A DNA stretch of 64,000 bases. Origin: DASZTU01 sp035493835 (GTDB taxonomy: Bacteria; Pseudomonadota; Alphaproteobacteria; Rhizobiales; Devosiaceae). A program made the position numbers and the translations under genes. The stretch spans positions 3,962-67,961 of the forward strand of contig DATJHO010000119.1 of NCBI GenBank assembly GCA_035493835.1, read 5' to 3'. A model generated the notes under the pieces. The model did no database searches. It was given only the letters and a program-made list of their open reading frames with translations, and was not told where the DNA came from. Positions 26,518 through 35,307 of the stretch are shown piece by piece (the first letter of the stretch is position 1; each line of letters begins with the position of its first letter).

Positions 26518-27531
26518 CTAGCGCCCGGCGTTGGCCACTTTCACCAGTTCGGGGATAAAGTCGCGGACTTGGGGTTGCCGCTCGGTTTCGAAGGGCAGGG
26601 GGCGAACGACGCGCATTGCGGCGATGCCGACGCGCACCGTCATCAATCCGTTGACGACGCCCTCGCCCAGCCGTTGCGAAAGGCGGGCCGCAAGCCCTTG
26701 CCCGACGAGCTGTTCGACGAGCCCATCGGTCAGCACCAGGCCGCCGGTCACGGCAAGGTGACTCAGCACCGCACCGGTTAGCCGCCAGAAGCCGAAAAAG
26801 CCGGGCCGGGCGCCGTAGAGCGCAGCAATGGCGCCCGCAAGCCTGACGCTCTCGAAGATCACGAAGCCGACATCGACCAGCGCTCGTGGCGATACTGCCG
26901 TCACCAGCGCCACGCGCCGGGCCGACGCGGCGGTCAATGCCCGCGCGCGGGCGTCGAGCGGACTCATTAGCGTGCGCTCGGCGAAGCGGACGATTTCGCC
27001 CCCATCGAAAATCTCGGCAGCGTGGGCGGAAAGATCTTGCCGGGCCCGAGCCAGGTCGGGACGGCCGGCATAGAGGGCCGCAAGTTCACGTTCGATGGAC
27101 TGCCCGCCCTGGCGCTTGTCGCTGATAAGCACTTCGGCGGCGCGATGGCGGAGGCTATCCAGCGTCTTCAACCGGCGGACAGCCCAGAACTCCCGGATGA
27201 TCACGACCAGGACGGCGAGGCAGAAGGCCGCCAGTAGCGCCACGCCGGCCCAGCCGAGCCAGGCGTAGCGGGCGAAGAGGTCTGCGATCAGCCGGTCCGC
27301 CATCAGCCAAAGACCGAGTGAAACCAGCAACCCGCCGGCGCTCCAGGCGATGCGCCCGAGCCAGCCCATGCCCTTGGGCAGCGAGGCGGGCTCGATCTCG
27401 TCGGGGCCGGCGTCGAAATCCGGTTCGGTCTCGGCCAGCTCGACAGCCGCCGGCACAAATGCCTTCGGGCTGCGCGGCTCTTCAGCAGGCCGGGGAGCAT
27501 CGGCAATTGGGCGGGCGAAGGGATCGGTCAT
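26518..27531 (-). CDS. YcjF/TIGR01620 family membrane protein (DUF697)
   Basis: A 337-residue protein with a Pro/Glu-rich cytoplasmic N-terminus (1-55), two adjacent membrane helices (about 60-115) and a C-terminal DUF697 domain with further hydrophobic stretches (LTGAVLSHLAVTGGLVL). It is the partner of the YcjX-like GTPase: ATG at 27531 overlaps the YcjX stop by four bases (ATGA), which also decides the start over an upstream TTG. In enterobacteria ycjX-ycjF belong to the phage-shock regulon. No pspA-like gene is seen here. Confidence 0.88.
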   Translation of the reverse strand: MTDPFARPIADAPRPAEEPRSPKAFVPAAVELAETEPDFDAGPDEIEPASLPKGMGWLGRIAWSAGGLLVSLGLWLMADRLIADLFARYAWLGWAGVALLAAFCLAVLVVIIREFWAVRRLKTLDSLRHRAAEVLISDKRQGGQSIERELAALYAGRPDLARARQDLSAHAAEIFDGGEIVRFAERTLMSPLDARARALTAASARRVALVTAVSPRALVDVGFVIFESVRLAGAIAALYGARPGFFGFWRLTGAVLSHLAVTGGLVLTDGLVEQLVGQGLAARLSQRLGEGVVNGLMTVRVGIAAMRVVRPLPFETERQPQVRDFIPELVKVANAGR

Positions 27532-28982
27532 CTGAGCCAATCTCCGATGAGGAAGTCGAGGGCTCGGTCGAAGCGAATATGGGGCAGCACGAAGGCGCCC
27601 TCGGCATTGCGCTCGAGTTTTTGGGGCGGCTCGAAGCGCATGAATTTCAGCTTTACCGGCCGATCATCCTCCAGAACCGACTCCGGATCTTCGGGCAAGT
27701 CACCGGGAAACAGCGCGATTTCACCGCTGCCGTCAAAAGTCTGATCGTCGAGCCGCTCACCCGGCATCGGCGTGCCGATGATGACGTTTACGGGCCGGCC
27801 GCCCTCCGTAACGGTGCCCTCGCGCGTGGCCCTGATGGCGGCGAGAGCCAGCGAGCGCGTCTCCGCGCCGGCGAAGCGGGCGCGGCGGGCGGCGTTGGCA
27901 ACGAGCCGGTTGAGGATTGCCTCCAGCCGATCGTGCGAGGTCGAATGCACGTGGTCGGCCTTGGTCGCCGCAAACAGGATGCGATCGATGCGCCGCGAGA
28001 CCAGCCGCGACAAGGGGCTGTTCTCGCCCTGCCGGAAGGCCGCGAGTATCTGGGTCAGCGCCGTCTCGAGATCGCGCACCGCGTCTGGCCCGGCGTTCAG
28101 GGCGCGCAACGTATCCACCAGCACGATCTGGCGATCGAGCCGGGCAAAATGATCGCGAAAGAACGGGCGGACGACGATGTCCTTGTAGGCCTCATAGCGC
28201 CGCTCGAGCATGGCGTAGAGGCTGGAATGACGCACGGGCCCGGACGGCGGCGGCAGCGGCGCAAAGGTCAGGGCGGGCGAGCCTTCGAGATCACCGGGCA
28301 GCAGGAAGCGGCCGGGGGGGAGGGTGGAGAGCGCCCGGCCATCGACGCGGCTTTCACGCAAATAGCGGGTGAAGGCGGCAGCCAGCGCCTCGGCCGCGAC
28401 GTCGGTCGCTTCGGCCGCCATGTCCGTCGCGGCAAGTGCCGCGAGGAATGGCCCGGCTTCAGCGGCCGCGGCCGGGCGCTGCGCCCGATCGAGGGCTTCT
28501 GCGCTCCATTCTGCAAAGCTCAGGGAAAGGAGCGGCAGGTCGAGCAGCCATTCGCCGGGATAGTCGACGATATCGAGATTGAGCATCGAGGGGCCGCGCA
28601 TGCCGGAGAGCCAGCGGCGGCTTTGATATTTCAGCGTCAAGCGGAGCTGGGAGATGCGGCGGGTCGATTCCGGCCAATTCGGCGGCTTCCCCGTGAGCGC
28701 CTCGAGGTGCTGCTCATAGGCGAAACGGGGAACGCTCGCATCCGGATATTCGGCGAGCTTTGCACCGACGAAGCGCCCTTCCGTCAGCGGCGCAAAGCCT
28801 GGCAGGCGCCCGCCCGTCAGCAGGTTGTGCACGAGCGCGGTGATGAAAATGGTCTTGCCGGCACGGCTAAGGCCGGTAACCCCTAGCCGCAAGGTGGGGG
28901 TAAAGGCGCCGGTCGCGGCATCGGCGAGATTGGCCAGCGCGATCCCCAGTTCGTCGGCAAGACTGGTCGGTGCTCGCGGCAT
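27528..28982 (-). CDS. YcjX family P-loop protein
   Basis: A P-loop protein of 484 residues: Walker A GLSRAGKTIFITA is near 33-45, followed by DIVDYPGEWLLDLP and the C-terminal AATKADHVH, which resembles the NKxD specificity motif of GTPases. Homologues are stress-associated, work with YcjF-like membrane proteins and have been reported to bind GTP. The ATG at 28982 gives the family N-terminus (SLADELGIALANLAD) but its GGGGAG site is close (3 bases); the ATG at 28997 is the alternative. Translationally coupled to the downstream ycjF homologue. Confidence 0.88.
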   Translation of the reverse strand: MPRAPTSLADELGIALANLADAATGAFTPTLRLGVTGLSRAGKTIFITALVHNLLTGGRLPGFAPLTEGRFVGAKLAEYPDASVPRFAYEQHLEALTGKPPNWPESTRRISQLRLTLKYQSRRWLSGMRGPSMLNLDIVDYPGEWLLDLPLLSLSFAEWSAEALDRAQRPAAAAEAGPFLAALAATDMAAEATDVAAEALAAAFTRYLRESRVDGRALSTLPPGRFLLPGDLEGSPALTFAPLPPPSGPVRHSSLYAMLERRYEAYKDIVVRPFFRDHFARLDRQIVLVDTLRALNAGPDAVRDLETALTQILAAFRQGENSPLSRLVSRRIDRILFAATKADHVHSTSHDRLEAILNRLVANAARRARFAGAETRSLALAAIRATREGTVTEGGRPVNVIIGTPMPGERLDDQTFDGSGEIALFPGDLPEDPESVLEDDRPVKLKFMRFEPPQKLERNAEGAFVLPHIRFDRALDFLIGDWLR

Positions 28983-29099
28983 CAGCTCCCCGCGCATGTT
29001 GGATGAGCGAAGGTAGGGCCCGGGCAGCAGATTGCAAGCGCTGCCTACGGGTAGGCGCTCGGGGCTGGGGTGGGTCCACCCGTGTGCCAATAGCACCAC

Positions 29100-29180
29100 G
29101 TCATCCTCGCGAAGGCGGGAATCCCCGTCTAGCGCCGCTGCTCGGGACGATAACGGAGATCCCCGCCTTCGCGGGGATGA
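29100..29180. repeat. Inverted repeat, GCGAAGGCGGGAAT family
   Basis: GTCATCCTCGCGAAGGCGGG and the inverted CCCCGCCTTCGCGGGGATGAC frame an 81-base element between the ycjX and metA homologues. Nearly the same arms as 19231-19300. Confidence 0.65.
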
Positions 29181-29248
29181 CCTGGGGATATAGCCACAAC
29201 ACAGTTGCCGGCTTCCTTCGGGATGATGCTTGCGAAGGGGCGCCGCCC

Positions 29249-30166
29249 CTAACTCCGCATCGCGATCTTCGCCATCTCGTACGGCGTCGTCTGGTAGATC
29301 TCGTTGACCCAGTTCTGGAACAGCAGATGGGCATGGCTGCGCCAGCGGTTTTCCGGCACGGCGGTGGTGTCGCCGTTAGGGAAGAGGTTTATCGGCTGCG
29401 GGGTATCGAGGCCGGCCTTGATGTCGCGCTCATACTCGTCGGCCAGCGAGCGGTTGTCATATTCCCAGTGGTTGAGCATGTGCACCGCCCGATGTTTCGG
29501 GTCGTCCAGCAGGCAGATACCGATCTCCTCGTTGTCGATCAGGACCTCGAGGTCAGGGCCAAGGCTCTGGCGGTCGATGTCGTTGTAGCGCGAAACCGGC
29601 ACCATGGGGTTGTCGGAAAGGCCGCGCAGCCAAACCGATCCGGGCTTCGTGATTTTGTGCCGGAAGACGCCGAACACCTTTTTCGGCATGCGATAGCGCC
29701 GCACGCCGTGAAAATGGTGCAGCGCCGCCTGTGCGCCCCAGCAGATGAACATGGTGCGGTGCACATTGGTCTGCGTCCAGTCGAGGATGTCGAGCATCTC
29801 CGGCCAGTAGCGCACCTCCTCGAACGGCATGTGGGCGATGGGTGCGCCGGTGACGATAAAGCCGTCGAACTTCTCCCGGCGCACCTCTTCCCAGGTCTTG
29901 TAGAAGGTCTTCAGGTAGTCTTCCGAGGTGTGCTTGGACTTGTGGTCGGTGATGCGCACCAGCGTCAGATCGACCTGCAGCGGGGTCGCCCCGATCAGCC
30001 GGCTGAACTGCGTCTCGGTGCGTTCCTTGTTGGGCATCAGGTTGAGCAGCCCGATCGAGAGCGGCCGGATGTCCTGGCGGGCGGCGCGGGTAGAATCCAT
30101 CACCACCACGCCTTCGGCCTCTAGCGTCTTGCGGGCGGGCAGATTGTCGGGAATGCGTATCGGCAT
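29249..30166 (-). CDS. metA: Homoserine O-acyltransferase (MetA family)
   Basis: Acylates homoserine, the first committed step of methionine synthesis. The 305-residue length and the catalytic set match MetA: nucleophile C142 in FICWGAQAALHHF, H235 and E237 in NHWEYD. MetA proteins use acetyl-CoA or succinyl-CoA; residue 111, reported to tune this choice (Glu for acetyl, Gly for succinyl), is Ala here (GAPIAHM), so the donor is not settled by this rule, although relatives in this order are generally acetyltransferases. GAGAAC lies before the ATG. I looked for a SAM-II riboswitch upstream and did not find one. Confidence 0.95.
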   Translation of the reverse strand: MPIRIPDNLPARKTLEAEGVVVMDSTRAARQDIRPLSIGLLNLMPNKERTETQFSRLIGATPLQVDLTLVRITDHKSKHTSEDYLKTFYKTWEEVRREKFDGFIVTGAPIAHMPFEEVRYWPEMLDILDWTQTNVHRTMFICWGAQAALHHFHGVRRYRMPKKVFGVFRHKITKPGSVWLRGLSDNPMVPVSRYNDIDRQSLGPDLEVLIDNEEIGICLLDDPKHRAVHMLNHWEYDNRSLADEYERDIKAGLDTPQPINLFPNGDTTAVPENRWRSHAHLLFQNWVNEIYQTTPYEMAKIAMRS

Positions 30167-30301
30167 TTTGTCACGTTCTCTGAGAGCGGCGCGCTCGTTC
30201 AGGCAGCCATGACTGCGCGGGCGGTGAGGCCCCGGGCAGGGTAGGCAGATTTGAGCCCTCGCGGCCGCGGCAAGCGCTGGAAAACCTCGAGCCGGGAGGG
30301 C

Positions 30302-31174
30302 TCAGCGCATTCGGTTGCGTTCGCGGATCGCGTTGGCCATGAGGTCGAGAAATTCATCGCCGTCGCGCACGGTCGCAAGATCGGCCGCTTCGACGGTATA
30401 ACCGAAATTGTCGGCCAGTTGCTGATAGCGCGGCAGCCGGTCGTAGAGCAGGGCCTCGAAGCCCCAGGCGCCGAAATCGGCGGGATCGACGTCGTCGTCC
30501 CTCATGATGCCCTTGAGCTTCTGGTATTCGGCCCATTTGGCAACAAGAAAATCCGGCCGATAATACATCGGCTTGGGGCTGTCTTTGAAGCGGCGCACGA
30601 GTTCGGCGGCATCCTTTTCGGTGCCGCGGATATAGAGCAGGACCGAGTGCCCCGTCAGCGCCTTGATCACTGGATCTTCGGGATTGCCCGGATCGATCAC
30701 CTCGATCAGCGAGCCGCCGGTATCGGCGATGAAATCATCGTAGTCGTAAAGCTCGTGCGCCCGGCGGATGAACTCGGGCACCTCGAGCAGCGCCAGCTTT
30801 TCGCCGGCTGCGTGCTGGGCCTGCCGCCGCTGGTACTCGGCCAGCGGCAGGCCGCCACGCGCGGGATCGCCAGGGCGACCCAGATAGGTCGACAGCGGGT
30901 CGAGGTTCGAGAAGGTGATGTTCGAGGTGATCTTGATCGAATCCGAGCGCAGCAGATCGCGCAGGAACGGCACCTTCATGGCCTCGGACTTGAAATTGTC
31001 GACGATGTACTCGCCCATGTGGCGGGTGCCGATGCGGTAATCCACCGAATAGTGGAACCAGTGGCTCTTGCGCAGCAGTGCCGCGAGCCGCGTCTTGCCA
31101 ACACCGGACATGCCGAACGCCGTCACCGCGTGGCGCGGGGCCGCCAGGAATGTTTCGGGCGTGTCGAACAGCAT
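30302..31174 (-). CDS. P-loop ATPase of unknown function
   Basis: A 290-residue soluble protein. Walker A is GMSGVGKTRLA at about 21-31, and SVDYRIGTRHMGEYIVDNF follows directly. A Walker-B-like IADTGGSLIEVIDP lies near 150-163 and VLLYIRGTEKDA near 178-189 has the look of a kinase or GTPase strand. The second half is rich in Tyr, Asp and Arg and has no membrane segment. No established family is recognised beyond the P-loop fold. It lies upstream of metA in the same direction (135-base gap), divergent from flgE. Confidence 0.75.
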   Translation of the reverse strand: MLFDTPETFLAAPRHAVTAFGMSGVGKTRLAALLRKSHWFHYSVDYRIGTRHMGEYIVDNFKSEAMKVPFLRDLLRSDSIKITSNITFSNLDPLSTYLGRPGDPARGGLPLAEYQRRQAQHAAGEKLALLEVPEFIRRAHELYDYDDFIADTGGSLIEVIDPGNPEDPVIKALTGHSVLLYIRGTEKDAAELVRRFKDSPKPMYYRPDFLVAKWAEYQKLKGIMRDDDVDPADFGAWGFEALLYDRLPRYQQLADNFGYTVEAADLATVRDGDEFLDLMANAIRERNRMR

Positions 31175-31346
31175 CAGCTTCTCTGCCTCGAATAACAGGC
31201 TTGCCGTTTAGACGATCGGCGAACTCCGCACAAGCCGCGCCAACTCGCGGCAATTTCTGCCGGGGGTTCGGCTCGATCTGCCGGGCTAGGGCACCGGGCG
31301 CCTGTCAGTACGGTAAAATTCGTACGCAAAATCAATGAGCTAAAAC

Positions 31347-31364
31347 TTGGCATCGCGCTTGCTT
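31347..31364 (+). promoter_or_regulatory. Sigma-54 promoter for flgE
   Basis: TTGGCATCGCGCTTGCTT has the GG-N10-GC spacing of -24/-12 promoters and a near-consensus TGGCA/TTGC. Transcription would start about 45 bases before the flgE ATG. Caulobacter hook genes use the same sigma factor. Confidence 0.65.
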
Positions 31365-31420
31365 CATCAGTGGTGAGCCGGCGTCTCGATGGCGCCAAAA
31401 TTCCATCTGGGGGTTCTTAC

Positions 31421-33196
31421 ATGGGTATCTACGGCGCTCTCTCTACGGCCGTTAATGGACTTTCTGCGCAGGCAACCGCGCTCGACAACATCTCGGGCAA
31501 CATCGCGAACTCGCAGACCGTCGGCTACAAGCGCGTCGACACATCGTTCGAGGACATGATCCCGGACGCTTCCTCCGGTCCGGTGGCGGGCTCGGTCACG
31601 GCTCAGGGCCTGGCGACGAACACCGTTTCCGGCACGATTTCGAGCTCTGATGTTGCGACCAACATGGCCATCAACGGCGGTGGCTTCTTCATGGTGGCGC
31701 AGCCCACGGGTACCAGCGGCGCCGGCGGCACCACCTTCTCGGGCACCAGCTACTACACGCAGCAGGGCGACTTCACGCTCAACAAGGACGGCTATCTGGT
31801 CAACAGCTCGGGTTTCTATCTCGAGGGTCTGGCGGTCGATCCGACGACGGGTAAGTCTTCGGGCGCGGTTCCGAGCCCCATCCAGATCTCGAACTCCTTG
31901 CTGCCGGCGCAGCCGACGACCCAGATCGATTATCAGCTCAACCTGCCTTCGACGCCGCAGAATGGCGCCTATCAGGCGACCGTCCCCGGCAGCGAACTTC
32001 TGAACAGGAATGATTTCCTGCCCGTGGCTGCCGGAACCACGACCGCGACCCTGACCGGCTCGGCGTTGACCGGTACCGCCAACGCCGCCACCGTCATGCA
32101 GCCCGGCTCGTCGCTGACCGTGACCGCGGGCGGCGTGACGCAAACCTTCGATTTTTACGACAGCACTGTCACCGGCCCCTATGTGCCTCCTGCTGGGACA
32201 AACAACATCGGCATCGACGTTTCGGCGACCACGCCGGTCAGCGTCACCACTGCCCTCGCCAGCATCCAGACGGCGCTCCAGGGCGTCGGGGCCCCCTTTA
32301 CCACCGCTACGGTCGGGCTGAACGGTGGCGGCAATGTCCAGGTCGGCCTCGGTTCCGACCTGACCGACAATCTGACCGTTGCCGACTCGACGAGCGGCCT
32401 CGGTCTCGGCAATACGATGGCCACGCCAATCGGTCCGGGACCGGCCAGCATCACGGCTGCCCAGAACACCGACTTCCTCAACCAGTCGATCGCCGGCGGC
32501 GCCGTTACTGCCTATGCCTCCAACGGCTCGCCGGAAAACGTGGTGTTCCGCTGGGTGAAGACCGACAGCTCGACTACGGGCGGTCAGGACACCTGGAATC
32601 TCTATTACACGTCCAATAGTGCCGCCACGGGCAGCCAGACCATGTGGACCAATGTCGGGCAAAACTATACCTTCGACTCGAGTGGTGCGCTTGTCTCCCC
32701 GACGGGTACTACCGGCACCATCAGCGGCATGTCGGTAAACGGCGTATCGCTTGGCAACGTTACCTTGAACTACGGCACCAACGGCATCACCCAATTCGGG
32801 GATTCCAGCGGTGAAGCTTCGGTCACGACGAACGATGCCAATGGCTATTCGGCGGGCCAGTTCAGCTCGATTGCGATCGACAATTCCGGTCGCGTGGTCG
32901 CTTCCTACACGAATGGGCAGCAGGTCGACGTGGCCCAGATCGTGACCGCCAACTTCAACGGTGCGGACGCTCTGCAGCAGGTAAGTGGCAACGCCTTCGA
33001 GGCAACCGCGGACTCGGGCAGCCCGCTGATTTCCGAAAATCCGAGCATCTCGGGCAGCGCGCTCGAGGCCTCCAACGTCGATATTTCCACCGAGTTCAGC
33101 AACCTGATTGTGACGCAGCAGGCCTATTCGGCCGGCGCCAAGGTCGTGACTACGGCGAACCAGATGCTGCAGACCGCCCTCAGCATGATCCAGTGA
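31421..33196 (+). CDS. flgE: Flagellar hook protein FlgE
   Basis: Builds the curved hook of the flagellum. Of 591 residues, the N-terminus (MGIYGALSTAVNGLSAQATALDNISGN...) and C-terminus (ALEASNVDISTEFSNLIVTQQAYSAGAKV) are the conserved D0 helices; NGGGFFMV and TQQGDFTLNKDGYLV mark the FlgE core. The middle (about 205-370) carries an extra beta-rich insertion with PGSSLTVTAGGVTQTFDF, resembling modules in the flagellin. GGGGG lies 8 bases before the ATG at 31421. First gene of flgE-flgK-flgL and behind a sigma-54 site. Confidence 0.95.
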   Translation: MGIYGALSTAVNGLSAQATALDNISGNIANSQTVGYKRVDTSFEDMIPDASSGPVAGSVTAQGLATNTVSGTISSSDVATNMAINGGGFFMVAQPTGTSGAGGTTFSGTSYYTQQGDFTLNKDGYLVNSSGFYLEGLAVDPTTGKSSGAVPSPIQISNSLLPAQPTTQIDYQLNLPSTPQNGAYQATVPGSELLNRNDFLPVAAGTTTATLTGSALTGTANAATVMQPGSSLTVTAGGVTQTFDFYDSTVTGPYVPPAGTNNIGIDVSATTPVSVTTALASIQTALQGVGAPFTTATVGLNGGGNVQVGLGSDLTDNLTVADSTSGLGLGNTMATPIGPGPASITAAQNTDFLNQSIAGGAVTAYASNGSPENVVFRWVKTDSSTTGGQDTWNLYYTSNSAATGSQTMWTNVGQNYTFDSSGALVSPTGTTGTISGMSVNGVSLGNVTLNYGTNGITQFGDSSGEASVTTNDANGYSAGQFSSIAIDNSGRVVASYTNGQQVDVAQIVTANFNGADALQQVSGNAFEATADSGSPLISENPSISGSALEASNVDISTEFSNLIVTQQAYSAGAKVVTTANQMLQTALSMIQ

Positions 33197-33280
33197 CGAT
33201 GGCCTGAGGCTGGGCGCCAGCCACTTTTCTAGGAGCGACGGAACAGAATGAGTCCGGCGTTTACATTGGTCGCGTGTTCA

Positions 33281-33307
33281 ACCGCAAAAGTGGCGCCCAC
33301 TTTTGCG
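33281..33307. repeat. AAAAGTGG-type palindromic repeat between flgE and flgK
   Basis: A perfect 12-bp stem CCGCAAAAGTGG / CCACTTTTGCGG with a 3-base loop. It ends 32 bases before flgK and could fold in the mRNA ahead of the flgK ribosome binding site. Confidence 0.65.
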
Positions 33308-33338
33308 GCACGCGCATTTTCCAGCAGGAGTTGATCTC

Positions 33339-35225
33339 ATGGGGCTGTCGACCACTCTAAGTAATGCGCTTTCCGGCCTGAGCACGGTGCAGGATAGTTT
33401 GGACGTTGTTTCTCGGAACATCTCGAATTCGGGGACGCCGGGATATAATCAGGAATCGCTCAGCGTCACCGATCAAACCGGCACGAGCGGCAATTCTGCG
33501 GTCGACTCGGGCCTTACCCGCGCGTTCGATCAGAGCCTGCAGAGCTACTTCACCAGCGAGACCTCTGACTCGGCCTATTCGAACGTCACCTCCAGCTACC
33601 TCAATCAGGTGCAGTCCTATCTGGGGACGCCGAGCGACACGAGTTCGCTGTCGAGCGTCTACAATACCTTCGAGAGTTCGCTCAGTGCCCTGACGGCGAG
33701 CCCGGATGATTATTCGACCCGCGCCACCGTGGTCAGCAATGCGCAGACGCTGGCTTCCGCGCTCAACGGGCTCACCGGCGACATCCAGGGACTGCGCCAG
33801 CAGACCAATCAGCAGATCACCAGTGACGTCAATACGGTCAACGCCTCGCTCCAGTCGCTGGTGACGGTCAACCAACAATTGCAGAGCCTGGGGACCGACC
33901 CCACGGCCCGCGCGGCGCTTGAAGATCAGCGCGACCAGCTCGTCACCCAGGTGGCCGGCATCGTCGATGTGAACGTCACCTACAACAACGATGGCAGCGT
34001 CTCGCTCGCGACGCGCTCGGGCGTCTCTCTTCTCGGCCAGCAAGCCTCGACCTTCTCGTTCACGCCGAATACCAATATCACCGCGAACTCGCAGGTCAGC
34101 AATGGCTCGGGCAATAGCGGTGTCGGCACGCTGACGCTTACCGCACCCAACGGCACGTCCCTCGATGTGGTGCAGAACAACGTGCTGCAGTCGGGTGAGC
34201 TGGCGGGCCTCCTCGACCTGCGCGACAACACGCTGGTACAGGCGCAGAACCAGCTCGACACCGTGGCCGGCTCCCTCGCCCAGTCGTTCTCGACCAACCA
34301 GACGGCGGGCACTGCGGCGACCAGCGGGTCGGCCAGCGGGTTTTCGGTCGATGTTTCGAATGTGCAGCCTGGCAATAGCGTGACGCTGAGCTACAGCGTT
34401 GGCGGCCAGTCGCAGACCGTCAATGTGGTCGACGTCACTGACAGCAGCAAGCTGCCGATGGACTACGTCGACAGCAACGGCAATCGCACCGTCGGCGTCG
34501 ATTTCTCGGGCGGCGCCGCGAGCGTTGCCACCCAGCTGCAAACGGCCCTCGGCGGCAGCGTCCAGGTCTCCGGCGTGGATACCGCGGCTTCCGCCGGGCC
34601 ACCTGCCGTCCCTGCTTCCGCCGTGCTGACTGTGCTCAACAACGGCACGTCCAATACCGCCGTGAACAGCCTCGTCGCCCAAACCACCAGCACGGGGACG
34701 CAGGATGGTGGGCTGGGCTTTTCGCTGTTCGTTGACAACGACAATACTGCCTATACCGGCAGCCTCGACGGGCAGGGACAGCAACTGGGCTTTGCCGGCC
34801 GCATCAGCGTCAATGCTGACGTGGTCGCCAACAACGACCTCCTGGTCGAGAACACGACCACGACGCCGATCGGTGACGTGGCCCGCGTCAATTATGTCTA
34901 TGGCCAGCTGGATTCCCAGACCTATGGCCAGCCGCCGTCGAACACGTCCGGCCTTGGCGGATCGCTGAGCGGCACCGTCAGCAACATGATCTCGCAGATG
35001 GCGGACTTCCAGGGCGCCGCGGCGGCGTCAGCGCAGACGGACAGCGCCAACCATTCGGACACGATGGGCGCCATCACCACGCAGATGACCAGCGAGAACG
35101 GCGTCAACGTCAACGACCAAATGGCGCAACTCGTCCAACTCCAGGCCGCCTATTCCGCCAATGCCCATGTGGTCTCGGTAGTGCAGGACCTGTTCAACAC
35201 GCTGGAACAGGCGATGGGGTCATAG
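33339..35225 (+). CDS. flgK: Flagellar hook-associated protein 1 (FlgK)
   Basis: First junction protein between hook and filament. The N-terminus (MGLSTTLSNALSGLSTVQDSLDVVSRNISNSGTPGYNQ...) and C-terminus (NVNDQMAQLVQLQAAYSANAHVVSVVQDLFNTLEQAM) are the FlgK D0 regions; LRQQTNQQITSDVNTVN and RDQLVTQVAGIVDV mark D1. At 628 residues it is longer than many; the surplus is a beta-rich insertion (about 340-430) with PGNSVTLSYSVGGQSQTVNV. AGGAG lies 8 bases before the ATG. Confidence 0.94.
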   Translation: MGLSTTLSNALSGLSTVQDSLDVVSRNISNSGTPGYNQESLSVTDQTGTSGNSAVDSGLTRAFDQSLQSYFTSETSDSAYSNVTSSYLNQVQSYLGTPSDTSSLSSVYNTFESSLSALTASPDDYSTRATVVSNAQTLASALNGLTGDIQGLRQQTNQQITSDVNTVNASLQSLVTVNQQLQSLGTDPTARAALEDQRDQLVTQVAGIVDVNVTYNNDGSVSLATRSGVSLLGQQASTFSFTPNTNITANSQVSNGSGNSGVGTLTLTAPNGTSLDVVQNNVLQSGELAGLLDLRDNTLVQAQNQLDTVAGSLAQSFSTNQTAGTAATSGSASGFSVDVSNVQPGNSVTLSYSVGGQSQTVNVVDVTDSSKLPMDYVDSNGNRTVGVDFSGGAASVATQLQTALGGSVQVSGVDTAASAGPPAVPASAVLTVLNNGTSNTAVNSLVAQTTSTGTQDGGLGFSLFVDNDNTAYTGSLDGQGQQLGFAGRISVNADVVANNDLLVENTTTTPIGDVARVNYVYGQLDSQTYGQPPSNTSGLGGSLSGTVSNMISQMADFQGAAAASAQTDSANHSDTMGAITTQMTSENGVNVNDQMAQLVQLQAAYSANAHVVSVVQDLFNTLEQAMGS

Positions 35226-35307
35226 CGCCGGGCTTTTTGGGGACGGGCTTTTTGGATTGTCGCATCGGCCAAGTCAGGGCCGCCTGAACGGATCAAGGGA
35301 AATTTAA

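Noticed and set aside
30167..30301. SAM-II riboswitch upstream of metA
   Set aside because: This riboswitch is frequent before metA in alphaproteobacteria, but its conserved loop sequences are not found on the minus strand here.
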